Assembly: GCA_964369235.1 (NCBI GenBank)
Contig: CAYJEQ010000026.1
Location: forward strand, 1 to 30,874
Source: CAYJEQ01 sp964369235
GTDB lineage: Bacteria; Bacillota; Clostridia; Oscillospirales; Ruminococcaceae
Length of the DNA stretch: 30,874 bases
Reading direction: 5' to 3'
Shown: one piece after another, positions 1-7,482 of the stretch
How positions within the stretch are numbered: position 1 is the first letter of the stretch
Layout of the letters: each line of letters begins with the position of its first letter
Notes under the pieces: model-generated
What the model saw: the letters and a program-made list of their open reading frames with translations, nothing else
What the model was told of the DNA's origin: nothing
Databases searched by the model: none
Made by a program: the position numbers and the translations under genes

Positions 1-21
1 TAAATCTTCTGTTCTGTTCAT
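1..21 (-). CDS. 5' end of an unidentified gene, cut by the window edge (possibly methylmalonyl-CoA decarboxylase)
   Basis: An ATG at 19-21 on the minus strand opens a frame reading MNRTEDL before the window ends. A purine-rich AAGGG lies 12 nt upstream, a slightly long but acceptable ribosome-binding distance. The gene would follow the epimerase gene by 69 bases in the same direction, so it is probably the next gene of the same operon. From the pathway, the expected neighbour is the carboxyltransferase subunit of methylmalonyl-CoA decarboxylase (or propionyl-CoA carboxylase). Seven residues cannot prove this, and the product assignment is inference from context only. Confidence 0.4.
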
Positions 22-90
22 TTTATCGGTTTTCCCTTCTTGTTTTATTGGGTTAATTTCTTACTTTATTGTAAAGCTAGAAAATGTTTA

Positions 91-501
91 TTATTTTCTT
101 TCGCAAAGCTCTACAAGAACTCCAAGGGAAGACTTAGGATGGCAGAATGCTATTCTTGCTCCACCAGCACCGTATCTTGGTGTTTCGTCAATCATTCTCA
201 TGCCTTTAGCCTTCATCTCTTCGATAGCTTCTTCGATGTTATCTACTCTAACTGCAATATGCTGAACTCCACCATTGCCACCATTTTTCTCGATAAATCT
301 TGCAATAGGTCCATCTGGAGATGTGGACTCTAGTAGCTCGATTTCGCTGTCCCCACAAGGAAGGAATGCAACCTTAACCTTCTGCTCTTCAACAACTTCT
401 ACACCTACGGATTTAAGGCCAAGTGCACCTTCATAAAAAGCTAATGCTTCCTCAAGATTTTTTACTGCTACGCCAACATGATCAATTTTAGATAAGTTCA
501 T
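91..501 (-). CDS. mce: Methylmalonyl-CoA epimerase
   Basis: This 136-residue protein is a complete vicinal-oxygen-chelate (glyoxalase/epimerase) protein of normal family length. It interconverts (R)- and (S)-methylmalonyl-CoA in the cytoplasm, joining the mutase product to the biotin-dependent decarboxylation/carboxylation step. Two beta-alpha-beta-beta-beta modules are visible, at about residues 3-60 and 77-135. Expected metal ligands are His8 in KIDHVGVAV, His81 in VQHIAVRV and Glu131 in VLVELCE. The GGVQHIA and FCHPKSSLGVLVEL stretches are typical of the bacterial epimerase rather than of lactoylglutathione lyase. AAGGAAGG precedes the ATG at a normal distance. It lies 42 bases downstream of meaB and is probably cotranscribed with it. 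Confidence 0.93.
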   Translation of the reverse strand: MNLSKIDHVGVAVKNLEEALAFYEGALGLKSVGVEVVEEQKVKVAFLPCGDSEIELLESTSPDGPIARFIEKNGGNGGVQHIAVRVDNIEEAIEEMKAKGMRMIDETPRYGAGGARIAFCHPKSSLGVLVELCERK

Positions 502-543
502 AATCTGTACCTTCCTTTACTTAAATATATGGATTATTTCGCC

Positions 544-1479
544 TTATTTAATTTCGGCTAAAAACTCATCCATAACTTGGTATATATTCATCTTTTTATC
601 AAGTATTTCTTCTACTCGCTCACTTAACTTGTTCTGTCCCCCAGTATGGTTAATGACGATTTTTCTAAGCTGTGCTTCAATCATCTCTACTAACTCAAGT
701 TTAGTGTTATTATGGCGTCTTTCACGAAGTTTTCCTGATTGTTCAAGATAATCCCTGTGGGCATCAATCTCTTTAATTAAATCATCAATCCCTTGGTTTT
801 GTCCTGCTGACACCATCACCACTGCTGGGCGATTTTCCATGTTAGAGTTTAAATCAAGCATCATATTTATCTCTGTTGCTGTTTTTGCTGCTCCTGGTAG
901 ATCGCTTTTATTAACTGCAAATATATCCCCAATTTCCATAATCCCAGCTTTTATAGACTGAATATCATCTCCTAGTCCTGGAACCATTACAATTAAAATA
1001 GTATCTGCTGTTTTAATAATATCTACCTCTGATTGACCTACACCTACAGTTTCAATAAGGATATAATCAGAGCCAAAGGCGTCTAACACCTTTACTGCAT
1101 CTTTTGTTGCTCGAGATAGTCCTCCTAAATATCCTCTAGTACCCATACTTCTAATAAATACATTGGGATTAAGAGCTAGATCCTGCATTCTTATTCGATC
1201 CCCTAATATAGATCCGCCAGAATAAGGGCTTGTTGGGTCAACGGCTATTACCGAAACCTTCTTACCTTGTTCTACTAATTGCTTTACTAGTTTATCTGTA
1301 AGGGTGCTTTTACCAGCTCCTGGAGGGCCTGTAATACCAATAATCTTCGCCCCACCTGTATGGGGGTGAAGTTCCTTTAGTATATCTCTAGCTTTATCCT
1401 CATCATTTTCTACAGCTGTTATAAGCCTAGCACAGGAACGCTTGTCTCCTGCTAACATCTTCTCTATTAACTCATTCAT
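544..1479 (-). CDS. meaB: Methylmalonyl-CoA mutase-associated GTPase MeaB
   Basis: This 311-residue G3E-family P-loop GTPase (MeaB/ArgK) loads and protects the adenosylcobalamin mutase, gating cofactor entry and removing damaged cofactor. Visible motifs are the Walker A GPPGAGKST at residues 51-59, the DPTSPYSGGSILGDRIRM block from about 81, ETVGVGQSEVD at 143-153, and the guanine-specificity motif NKSD at 190-193. The C-terminal helices correspond to the dimerisation arm. The frame remains open for 31 codons upstream, but those residues lie in the inverted-repeat region and have no family match. The ATG at 1479 has AAGGAGAG at a good distance, so this start is chosen. The gene sits downstream of the mutase subunits, as usual for the family. 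Confidence 0.93.
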   Translation of the reverse strand: MNELIEKMLAGDKRSCARLITAVENDEDKARDILKELHPHTGGAKIIGITGPPGAGKSTLTDKLVKQLVEQGKKVSVIAVDPTSPYSGGSILGDRIRMQDLALNPNVFIRSMGTRGYLGGLSRATKDAVKVLDAFGSDYILIETVGVGQSEVDIIKTADTILIVMVPGLGDDIQSIKAGIMEIGDIFAVNKSDLPGAAKTATEINMMLDLNSNMENRPAVVMVSAGQNQGIDDLIKEIDAHRDYLEQSGKLRERRHNNTKLELVEMIEAQLRKIVINHTGGQNKLSERVEEILDKKMNIYQVMDEFLAEIK

Positions 1480-1880
1480 CTTTATCTCTCCTTGCTGTAA
1501 AAATAGCCATAGCCACCCACACCTAATCCCAACCAGTTTTATAATGGCAGATAGGCTTACTATCTGTGTCAAAGCCTATTGCAAGGCATAAAGCATTACT
1601 GCAATGCATTGTTGCAAGGCTTTTCCTTAATATTAAACCTCTCTGCCGATAATAAAATCTGCGACCTAAACACCAAGCATATTCGCTTATAGCTAGGCAG
1701 ACGACGACGGCACGCTAACCGTCTGCCTAGTATGATAAGGGCACCAGAAGTGAATATGCTCAGTGTTTAGGCTAGTTCGGATTAAGGTGTGGGTGGCTTG
1801 CATTATCCCTATATTCACATAGGGATAATACTTCGGTGCCATTTCCTTTTGTTTAATGGGAAGAGATTATCCAGTAAAAC
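1480..1880 (-). other. 401-base non-coding gap filled with nested inverted repeats
   Basis: No convincing gene is present; the upstream extension of the meaB frame is the only open frame of note. On the plus strand, 1511-1529 is complementary to 1779-1798 with one bulge. Inside this, 1664-1688 pairs with 1749-1773 with about three mismatches, and 1693-1703 pairs perfectly with 1720-1730. Smaller hairpins pair 1551-1558 with 1572-1579, and 1802-1812 perfectly with 1819-1829. A further complement, 1740-1750 with 1831-1840, would compete in part with the main stem. The layout could be a structured leader RNA for meaB or a miniature inverted-repeat transposable element. I see no cobalamin-riboswitch consensus. 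Confidence 0.75.
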
Positions 1881-2285
1881 CTATGCTAAATCTCTTTTTA
1901 GATTGTTTTTGATATAATCAATAGATGTTGTTGTAGGTGTACCTGGTGTGAATACTTCGTCAACACCTGCAGCCTTTAGGCCTGGGATGTCTTCTTCTGG
2001 AATAACTCCACCACCAATAATTAGCACATCATCAACACCCTGTTCTTTAAGAAGTGTTACTACCTTAGGAAGTAGGTGGTTGTGAGCGCCAGATAGGATG
2101 CTTAGACCTACTACATCAACATCTTCCTGAACAGCTGTTGCAACAATCTGCTCTGGAGTCTGTCTTAAACCTGTATATATAACTTCCATACCTGCATCTC
2201 TGAAAGCTCTTGCTATTAGCTTAGCGCCTCTATCATGGCCGTCTAAGCCTGGCTTAGCTACTAAAACTCTAATTGTTCTACTCAT
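1881..2285 (-). CDS. Methylmalonyl-CoA mutase, small B12-binding subunit
   Basis: This 134-residue protein is a free-standing cobalamin-binding domain. With the large subunit encoded just upstream it forms adenosylcobalamin-dependent methylmalonyl-CoA mutase, converting succinyl-CoA and (R)-methylmalonyl-CoA. The DxHxxG signature is LDGHDRG, with Asp15 and His17; His17 is the expected lower cobalt ligand. The other two cobalamin contacts of this fold are visible as GLSILSG around residues 60-66 and IIGGG at 89-93. The length matches the C-terminal domain of single-chain mutases, so this is a split enzyme rather than a truncated one. AAAGGG stands eight bases before the ATG. Ninety bases separate it from the large-subunit gene. 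Confidence 0.93.
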   Translation of the reverse strand: MSRTIRVLVAKPGLDGHDRGAKLIARAFRDAGMEVIYTGLRQTPEQIVATAVQEDVDVVGLSILSGAHNHLLPKVVTLLKEQGVDDVLIIGGGVIPEEDIPGLKAAGVDEVFTPGTPTTTSIDYIKNNLKRDLA

Positions 2286-2375
2286 AATTATTACCCTTTC
2301 TCTACCCTGTAATATTTTACGGAATATTATACCCCAATAAAATTTACTATTTAAAAGTTAATTTAATTTTAAATA

Positions 2376-4034
2376 TTATAGCATTACTGTCTGCTGATAT
2401 TCACCGAACACTTCTCTCATAACACCACAGATTTCACCTAGTGTTGCGTATTCCTTAACAGCTTCTAGAATGTATGGCATTACATTGTCTGTACCTTCAC
2501 AAGCAGTTTTTAGCGCAGCAAGTTTTTCTGTTACAGCGTCGTTATTTCTAACAGCCTTAACATCTTCTATTTTCTTCTTCTGCATTTCTCCTACAGCTGG
2601 GTCAACACGAAGTAGTCCCTTAGGTGCTTCTTCTTCTACCTGGAACTTGTTAACACCAACAACGATTCTCTCCATAGATTCGATTTCCATCTGATACTGG
2701 TAGGATGCGTCGGTGATTTCCTTCTGGATATAACCCTGATCGATAGCCTTAGGCGCTCCACCAATCTCGTCAATACGAGCGATGTATTCCATAGCTTCTT
2801 TTTCTATCTGGGAAGTTTTAGCTTCGATATAGTAGGAGCCAGCTAGTGGGTCCACTGTGTTTACAACTCCAGACTCATATGCAACAATCTGCTGAGTTCT
2901 TAGAGCTATCTGTACAGACTCTGTAGTTGGTAGAGCCAGTGCTTCATCTCTTGAGTTTGTGTGTAGGGACTGTGTTCCACCTAGAACTGCAGCTAGTGTC
3001 TGAATAGCAACACGAACGATATTATTATCAGGCTGCTGAGCTGTTAGTGTACAACCACCTGTCTGTGTGTGGAACTTAAGCATCATGGATTTTTCTTTCT
3101 TAGCACCAAAACGCTCTTTCATAATCTTAGCCCATAGTCTTCTTGCTGCTCTGTACTTAGCAACTTCTTCTAGTAGGTCGTTATGTGCGTTAAAGAAGAA
3201 GGATAGTCTTGGAGCAAATGTATCTACATCTAGACCAGCTTTAATAGCTGCGTCTACATATGCGATACCATCAGCTAGTGTAAAACCAACTTCCTGTGCA
3301 GCTGTAGAGCCTGCTTCACGAATATGGTAACCAGAGATGGAAATTGTATTCCACTGTGGTACATCCTTGGAGCAATACTCAAATATATTTGTAATTAGAC
3401 GCATGGAAGGCTCTGTTGGGAAGATGTATGTTCCTCTCGCAATGTACTCTTTTAGAATATCATTTTGAATAGTACCTCTTAGTTTATCAGAGGATACACC
3501 CTGCTTTTCTGCTACTGCAATGTACATAGCTAGCAGTACAGATGCAGGTGCATTAATAGTCATAGATGTACTTACCTTATCTAGTGGAATACCATCAAAT
3601 AGTATCTCCATATCTTTTAAGGAGTCGATAGCTACACCAACCTTACCAACCTCACCTTGAGCAAGCTCATGGTCAGAATCGTAACCAATCTGTGTCGGCA
3701 GGTCAAAAGCTACAGATAGACCTGTAGATCCCTGATCAACTAAAAATTTATATCTCTGGTTGGATTCTTCAGCAGTTGCAAAACCAGCATACATTCTCAT
3801 TGTCCAGTGTCTACCTCTGTACATTGTAGGCTGATAACCTCTTGTAAAAGGATACTGCCCTGGGTAACCAATTTCGCTGTCATAACCAATGTTTTCTAGA
3901 TCTTCTGGTGTGTATAATCTGTTGATTTCATCACCTGAACCTGTTCTGAATACTTCTTTGCTTTCCGGTGCTTTCTGTAAGGATTTGTCCAGAACATTTT
4001 TCTCCCAGTTAGCTTTATTCTCTTTGTCAAACAT
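2376..4034 (-). CDS. Methylmalonyl-CoA mutase, large catalytic subunit
   Basis: This 552-residue TIM-barrel subunit binds the acyl-CoA and carries out the radical carbon-skeleton rearrangement. Numbering from the chosen ATG, the residues equivalent to the Propionibacterium active site are at matching spacings: Tyr82 in RMYAGF, Gln190 in GTIQND, Arg200 in YIARGTY and His237 in ISGYH. Tyr and Arg at the first and third positions indicate methylmalonyl-CoA rather than isobutyryl-CoA specificity. The B12 domain is absent here and is supplied by the gene at 1881-2285. An in-frame ATG lies five codons upstream, but the GGAGG ribosome-binding site overlaps it, so the ATG at 4034 is the likely start. 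The CoA-transferase gene ends 33 bases upstream. Confidence 0.95.
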   Translation of the reverse strand: MFDKENKANWEKNVLDKSLQKAPESKEVFRTGSGDEINRLYTPEDLENIGYDSEIGYPGQYPFTRGYQPTMYRGRHWTMRMYAGFATAEESNQRYKFLVDQGSTGLSVAFDLPTQIGYDSDHELAQGEVGKVGVAIDSLKDMEILFDGIPLDKVSTSMTINAPASVLLAMYIAVAEKQGVSSDKLRGTIQNDILKEYIARGTYIFPTEPSMRLITNIFEYCSKDVPQWNTISISGYHIREAGSTAAQEVGFTLADGIAYVDAAIKAGLDVDTFAPRLSFFFNAHNDLLEEVAKYRAARRLWAKIMKERFGAKKEKSMMLKFHTQTGGCTLTAQQPDNNIVRVAIQTLAAVLGGTQSLHTNSRDEALALPTTESVQIALRTQQIVAYESGVVNTVDPLAGSYYIEAKTSQIEKEAMEYIARIDEIGGAPKAIDQGYIQKEITDASYQYQMEIESMERIVVGVNKFQVEEEAPKGLLRVDPAVGEMQKKKIEDVKAVRNNDAVTEKLAALKTACEGTDNVMPYILEAVKEYATLGEICGVMREVFGEYQQTVML

Positions 4035-4067
4035 TGCTTTTACCTCCATGATTTATATTTATATTCT

Positions 4068-5615
4068 TTATTTATCTATAACTGACACAAACTTTTTCAT
4101 AGAGCCATGCTCTACAAAACTGCTATGCCAGGATAGTGCTTCTGTTAAGATGTGTGGTGTGTGTTTAGGACCATTTTCTGAGGCTCTCTCAAAATAGCTT
4201 CTAAGCTCATCTCTATAATCTGGGTGAGCGCAGTTTTCTATAATAGCTACTGCTCTTTCCTTAGGGCTTAGTCCTCTAAGGTCTGCATATCCTTGCTCGG
4301 TAACTACCACCATTACATCATGTTCTGTATGATCCACATGGGAAACCATTGGAACTACAGAGGAAATATCTCCATTTTTTGCAATTGATGAAGTGCTAAA
4401 TATAGTTAGGTATGCACTTCTTGCAAAATCCCCTGAACCACCTATACCATTCATCATTCTCGACCCCATAATATGGGTAGAGTTTACATTGCCATATATA
4501 TCAAATTCAATAGCTGTATTCATTGCAATTACGCCTATTCTTCTAGCTACTTCTGGGTTATTACTTATCTCCTGAGGTCTTAGAATAATCTTATCTTTAA
4601 AAAAATCCATCTCCTGTTCAAACTTTTCTAACCCATCTGGAGATGGTGAAAGGGAAGTTGTGGACACTAGACTAGCTTTCCCCGCTCTAAGTAGATCAAG
4701 CATTGAATCTTGTACCACCTCGGTGTAGCAGGTAAGATTTTCAAAATTTGACTCACACAGTCCATATAACACTGCATTAGCCACACTGCCAACACCTGAT
4801 TGTAGTGGTAGGAGGCTATTTGTAAGTCTGCCTTCTGCCACTTCATTCTCTAGGAATTTTATGATGTTCTGAGAAATTTTCTTAGCATCATCATCTACTT
4901 CTCCTAAAGCTCTTGTACCATCCTGATTATCAGTTATAACTATCCCTGCAATCTTATCAAAACCACAAGGTATATATGTTGTACCTATTCTATCCCCTGG
5001 GTGATTAATTGGTATTGGTTTTCTATGGGGAGGTTTTTCGGTCATATATATATCTGCCATTCCCTCTAACGCTAGACTCTTTTTAAGATTAATCTCTACT
5101 ATTACCTTTTCTGCCTGCCTGATAAATGTCGCTGAGTTACCTATACCTATTGTAGGTATAATATGACCATCTTCGGTAATAGCAACTGCCTCAACTATAG
5201 CTACATCAATAGGTTTAAGATACCCATAATTAACATATTGGGTGGATAACGAAAGATGCATATCGATATACTCAATCTCTCCAGCGTTAATCTGCTTACG
5301 CATTTCGTTAGCTGTTTGATAAGGAAGTCTTTTGTCAATAATCTTAGCTTTAGCCCAGGTTTCGTCTATCTCTGCACCTACTGATGCTCCAGTATACAGT
5401 GTTAGCTTAAACTCTTCCCCTGCCTGATGCTTAGCTTCTCCTCTTGCAGCAATGGCCGGTGGCACTACCTTAGGATACCCAGATGGTGTAAATCCACTAA
5501 CCCCAATTACCATGCCATTTTCTATTATTGAGGCTGCTTGTTCAGCTGTAGTGACTAATGCCTCTGCTTTAGGACTTCTAAGTCTTGACTTAAGTTCACT
5601 TGTTTGATTATTCAT
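4068..5615 (-). CDS. Succinate/propionate (acetate) CoA-transferase, Cat1/acetyl-CoA hydrolase family
   Basis: This 515-residue protein has the full length of the acetyl-CoA hydrolase/CoA-transferase family that includes Clostridium kluyveri Cat1 and Acetobacter AarC. Family landmarks are VSGFTPSGYPKVVP at about 39-52, LQSGVGSVANAV from 271, CYTEVVQD with the probable catalytic Glu299, and GIGGSGDFARSAYL near 390. In this operon the simplest role is moving CoA between succinate and an acyl-CoA such as propionyl-CoA or acetyl-CoA, which feeds succinyl-CoA to the mutase and recovers propionate without spending ATP. The substrate pair cannot be fixed from sequence; succinate:acetate transfer is an alternative. 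GAGAGGAA precedes the ATG. A promoter candidate lies immediately upstream. Confidence 0.88.
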   Translation of the reverse strand: MNNQTSELKSRLRSPKAEALVTTAEQAASIIENGMVIGVSGFTPSGYPKVVPPAIAARGEAKHQAGEEFKLTLYTGASVGAEIDETWAKAKIIDKRLPYQTANEMRKQINAGEIEYIDMHLSLSTQYVNYGYLKPIDVAIVEAVAITEDGHIIPTIGIGNSATFIRQAEKVIVEINLKKSLALEGMADIYMTEKPPHRKPIPINHPGDRIGTTYIPCGFDKIAGIVITDNQDGTRALGEVDDDAKKISQNIIKFLENEVAEGRLTNSLLPLQSGVGSVANAVLYGLCESNFENLTCYTEVVQDSMLDLLRAGKASLVSTTSLSPSPDGLEKFEQEMDFFKDKIILRPQEISNNPEVARRIGVIAMNTAIEFDIYGNVNSTHIMGSRMMNGIGGSGDFARSAYLTIFSTSSIAKNGDISSVVPMVSHVDHTEHDVMVVVTEQGYADLRGLSPKERAVAIIENCAHPDYRDELRSYFERASENGPKHTPHILTEALSWHSSFVEHGSMKKFVSVIDK

Positions 5616-5633
5616 AATACATATTCCTCTCTA

Positions 5634-5661
5634 ATTATATCATAAATTATTAATATTTCAA
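5634..5661 (-). promoter_or_regulatory. Candidate sigma-A promoter of the CoA-transferase/mutase operon
   Basis: On the minus strand the sequence reads TTGAAA (5656-5661), a 16-base spacer, then TATAAT (5634-5639). The expected transcription start is only about 12 bases before the ATG at 5615, so the leader would be very short, although an AGGAA would still be included. This promoter would allow the enzyme genes to be expressed separately from the transporter gene upstream. Confidence 0.45.
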
Positions 5662-5671
5662 TATTTTTAAA

Positions 5672-5745
5672 TACTTTCACAACATTTTGTATAAATATCA
5701 AAGTATTTACAACATTTTTTGTTAGATTGCATAATTTTACAACAG
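5672..5745. repeat. Three ACAAC-containing motifs spaced 30 bp apart, with an inverted repeat
   Basis: Plus-strand copies of TTNACAACA have their AACA core starting at 5681, 5711 and 5741, each exactly 30 bases apart. The first two continue as ACAACATTTT. They also carry an inverted pair, ATACTTT near 5671 and AAAGTAT near 5700. The array lies just upstream of the CoA-transferase promoter and runs into the 3' end of the transporter gene. About three helical turns between copies would suit an activator or repressor, but no protein can be named. Confidence 0.4.
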
Positions 5746-7122
5746 TGGCAATTTATGAATTACTATGGTAAATATAATCATTCCTAGTAGTGCAAATGGA
5801 TAGGTAGCCCCATATCCTGCTGCTGGATCATCACTATCAAGGGCATCTATTGCTGCTCCTAGACCTGGTGTAGAGGTCATTCCTCCACAGATTGCACCGG
5901 ACAGCATTATCCAATTAAGTTTAAATACATATCTACCGATTAAAAATCCGATAAGCATCGCTAAAACACCTACTACAAAAGATGTTGCTGCTAGAGCTAT
6001 TCCCGCTCCCATAATTGCATCAAATGTTCTATATCCGTATTTTAACCCTACAATTCCTAAAAAGAAAACTAGGCATAAATCTCTTAATACCGATAGAGTT
6101 TTTGGATCCATTCTAAAGGATAGCTTGCCTATTCTACCTATATTACCTAATACTAATCCTATAATTAGCACCCCACCTGTAGCACCTAGACTAAAGTAAC
6201 CAAGGGATCCCATTGATATTTTAATATTACCTACTACATATCCCAATGCACAAACAATGGTAAAGGATAGAATAGAGAATGGTGTTACTGGTATTTCTTT
6301 AACACTACCACTACTGCTTCGTGCCTGATCCATTTCCTCTTTAAATCTTCTTTTTTCCTCATCTACATCCATCTTAAAGATATTTGCAAAGAAATTCACT
6401 GCGAATATTACTACTATTACCCCAAATGGATAACCAATTGCGTGACCTACCCCAACTCCTGCAACAGCATTGCTAATATATGTAGTTTTCATCTCCTCAG
6501 TTAAGCTAGTAGTATTATCTGCTGTAAGAGATCCATCAGGTGCTATTACCTGTAGCACCATATTTTTTTCGCTATCAGACAGTGTTTCAAATTTTTCTGA
6601 ATAGGATATTGCATGACCTTCGGCAGTTTCTATAGCTGCTCCTAGTCCTGGGGAGCTAGTTAATGCCCCTGTATATACTCCAGCTACCTCATAGGCATTA
6701 GTGCTAGAAATTAGAGCAGTTGCACCATAGGTTACTGCTGCACCTACAAAGGTTATTACCATACCTAGCACAATAAACTTTGCGCCGTATTTTTTTAGCA
6801 CTATACCCATATCCTTTGCTGCTAGTAGTCCTACTGCTGCAACAAATAAAATCAGTGAGGTATTAAAGAAATGGCTATGAATTATGCTTTCACTAATCAT
6901 CTTGGTAGCTGCTGCGTACCCAGCTGTCCCCTCACCCTGATCAATAATATTAGAGCCGAAATTATAAATAGCCCAACCAATGAGTAGCCCTGTAAATAAA
7001 GCGCCAGATGTCCCAAGGCTAAACTTACCAAATTTAACCTTACCAAAAAGAAGACCAGTTGCAACGGTAATGAACATTAATACAAAGGGATCCATCATTA
7101 TTCCGTAAAAATCAAAACTCAT
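5737..7122 (-). CDS. AspT/YidE/YbjL-family transporter (AAE family), probable dicarboxylate or monocarboxylate carrier
   Basis: This 461-residue integral membrane protein has roughly ten to twelve hydrophobic segments arranged as two homologous halves. Each half contains the family signature: GALTSSPGLGAA at about 152-163 and GGMTSTPGLGAA at about 413-424. A charged cytoplasmic linker (about 250-280) separates the halves, but the TrkA-C (RCK_C) domains of classical AspT are missing. The family includes the aspartate:alanine exchanger and a proposed succinate exporter. The gene lies upstream of the CoA-transferase and mutase genes and is divergent from a LysR regulator, so succinate or propionate exchange is a reasonable inference. 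It is not shown by the sequence. GGAAGG stands six bases before the ATG. Confidence 0.85.
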   Translation of the reverse strand: MSFDFYGIMMDPFVLMFITVATGLLFGKVKFGKFSLGTSGALFTGLLIGWAIYNFGSNIIDQGEGTAGYAAATKMISESIIHSHFFNTSLILFVAAVGLLAAKDMGIVLKKYGAKFIVLGMVITFVGAAVTYGATALISSTNAYEVAGVYTGALTSSPGLGAAIETAEGHAISYSEKFETLSDSEKNMVLQVIAPDGSLTADNTTSLTEEMKTTYISNAVAGVGVGHAIGYPFGVIVVIFAVNFFANIFKMDVDEEKRRFKEEMDQARSSSGSVKEIPVTPFSILSFTIVCALGYVVGNIKISMGSLGYFSLGATGGVLIIGLVLGNIGRIGKLSFRMDPKTLSVLRDLCLVFFLGIVGLKYGYRTFDAIMGAGIALAATSFVVGVLAMLIGFLIGRYVFKLNWIMLSGAICGGMTSTPGLGAAIDALDSDDPAAGYGATYPFALLGMIIFTIVIHKLPLL

Positions 7123-7230
7123 AGTGCACCTTCCTTAAATCAATTTATTTGTAGTATAGATATATTAACTACCTGTTAATAATATAACATATATCCATAC
7201 ATCTATAAAATTCAATCTATTTATCCCCCT

Positions 7231-7260
7231 ATAACAAAACTTGATAGGTATATACATCAA
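7231..7260 (-). promoter_or_regulatory. Weak promoter candidate for the transporter gene
   Basis: On the minus strand TTGATG (7255-7260), an 18-base spacer and TGTTAT (7231-7236) are the best match I can find facing the transporter. The -10 matches only four of six consensus positions, as expected if an activator is needed. The leader would be about 100 bases. Confidence 0.3.
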
Positions 7261-7301
7261 CAAAATATATTAGCAAAATTTGTAAAATTCACATAATTTT
7301 C

Positions 7302-7330
7302 TTGACAATTTACTGTAATAAACTTATAAT
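7302..7330 (+). promoter_or_regulatory. Perfect consensus sigma-A promoter with a palindrome in its spacer
   Basis: TTGACA (7302-7307), exactly 17 bases, then TATAAT (7325-7330) match the bacterial housekeeping consensus at all twelve positions. The spacer contains the 9-bp palindrome TTACTGTAA at 7310-7318, well placed for a repressor to block RNA polymerase. Transcription would run toward the LysR gene with a leader of about 145 bases. Confidence 0.7.
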
Positions 7331-7419
7331 TATTATTGAAATATAATAAAGCATACATAGGTAATTTTATATATATTTACTAAGCCAATAATAATTACAG
7401 TAAAAAACATAGAGAAAAT

Positions 7420-7448
7420 TTGACATTTAGTAAAAATACAGATATTTT
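7420..7448 (+). promoter_or_regulatory. Second promoter candidate, close to the LysR-type gene
   Basis: TTGACA (7420-7425), 17 bases, then TATTTT (7443-7448). The start point would be near 7455, giving a leader of about 28 bases before the GTG at 7483. This argues against translation starting at the TTG at 7420, which is itself part of the -35 box. Confidence 0.55.
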
Positions 7449-7482
7449 GCAATTATATATAGATGAAAGGGTGAGTTTATTA

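Larger units (their letters stand above)
7123..7482. promoter_or_regulatory. Divergent regulatory region between the transporter and the LysR-type regulator
   Basis: This gap of about 360 bases is strongly AT-rich and has no gene. It contains at least two plus-strand promoter matches (listed separately), a weaker minus-strand one toward the transporter, and two copies of a 9-bp palindrome: TTACTGTAA at 7310-7318 and TTACAGTAA at 7395-7403. Divergent layout with a LysR gene is the classical arrangement for a regulator that controls its neighbour and itself. Confidence 0.7.

Noticed and set aside
1480..1572. N-terminal extension of MeaB by 31 residues
   Set aside because: The extension lies in the inverted-repeat element, has no family match, and the ATG at 1479 has a good AAGGAGAG.
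1480..1880. Cobalamin riboswitch upstream of the B12-related gene meaB
   Set aside because: I could not find the conserved B12-box or GCCACTG-type core on the minus strand; the structure seen is different.
7420..7482. LysR-type protein starting at the TTG at 7420
   Set aside because: That TTG is the -35 box of a good promoter, and the LysR domain and ribosome site both point to the GTG at 7483.
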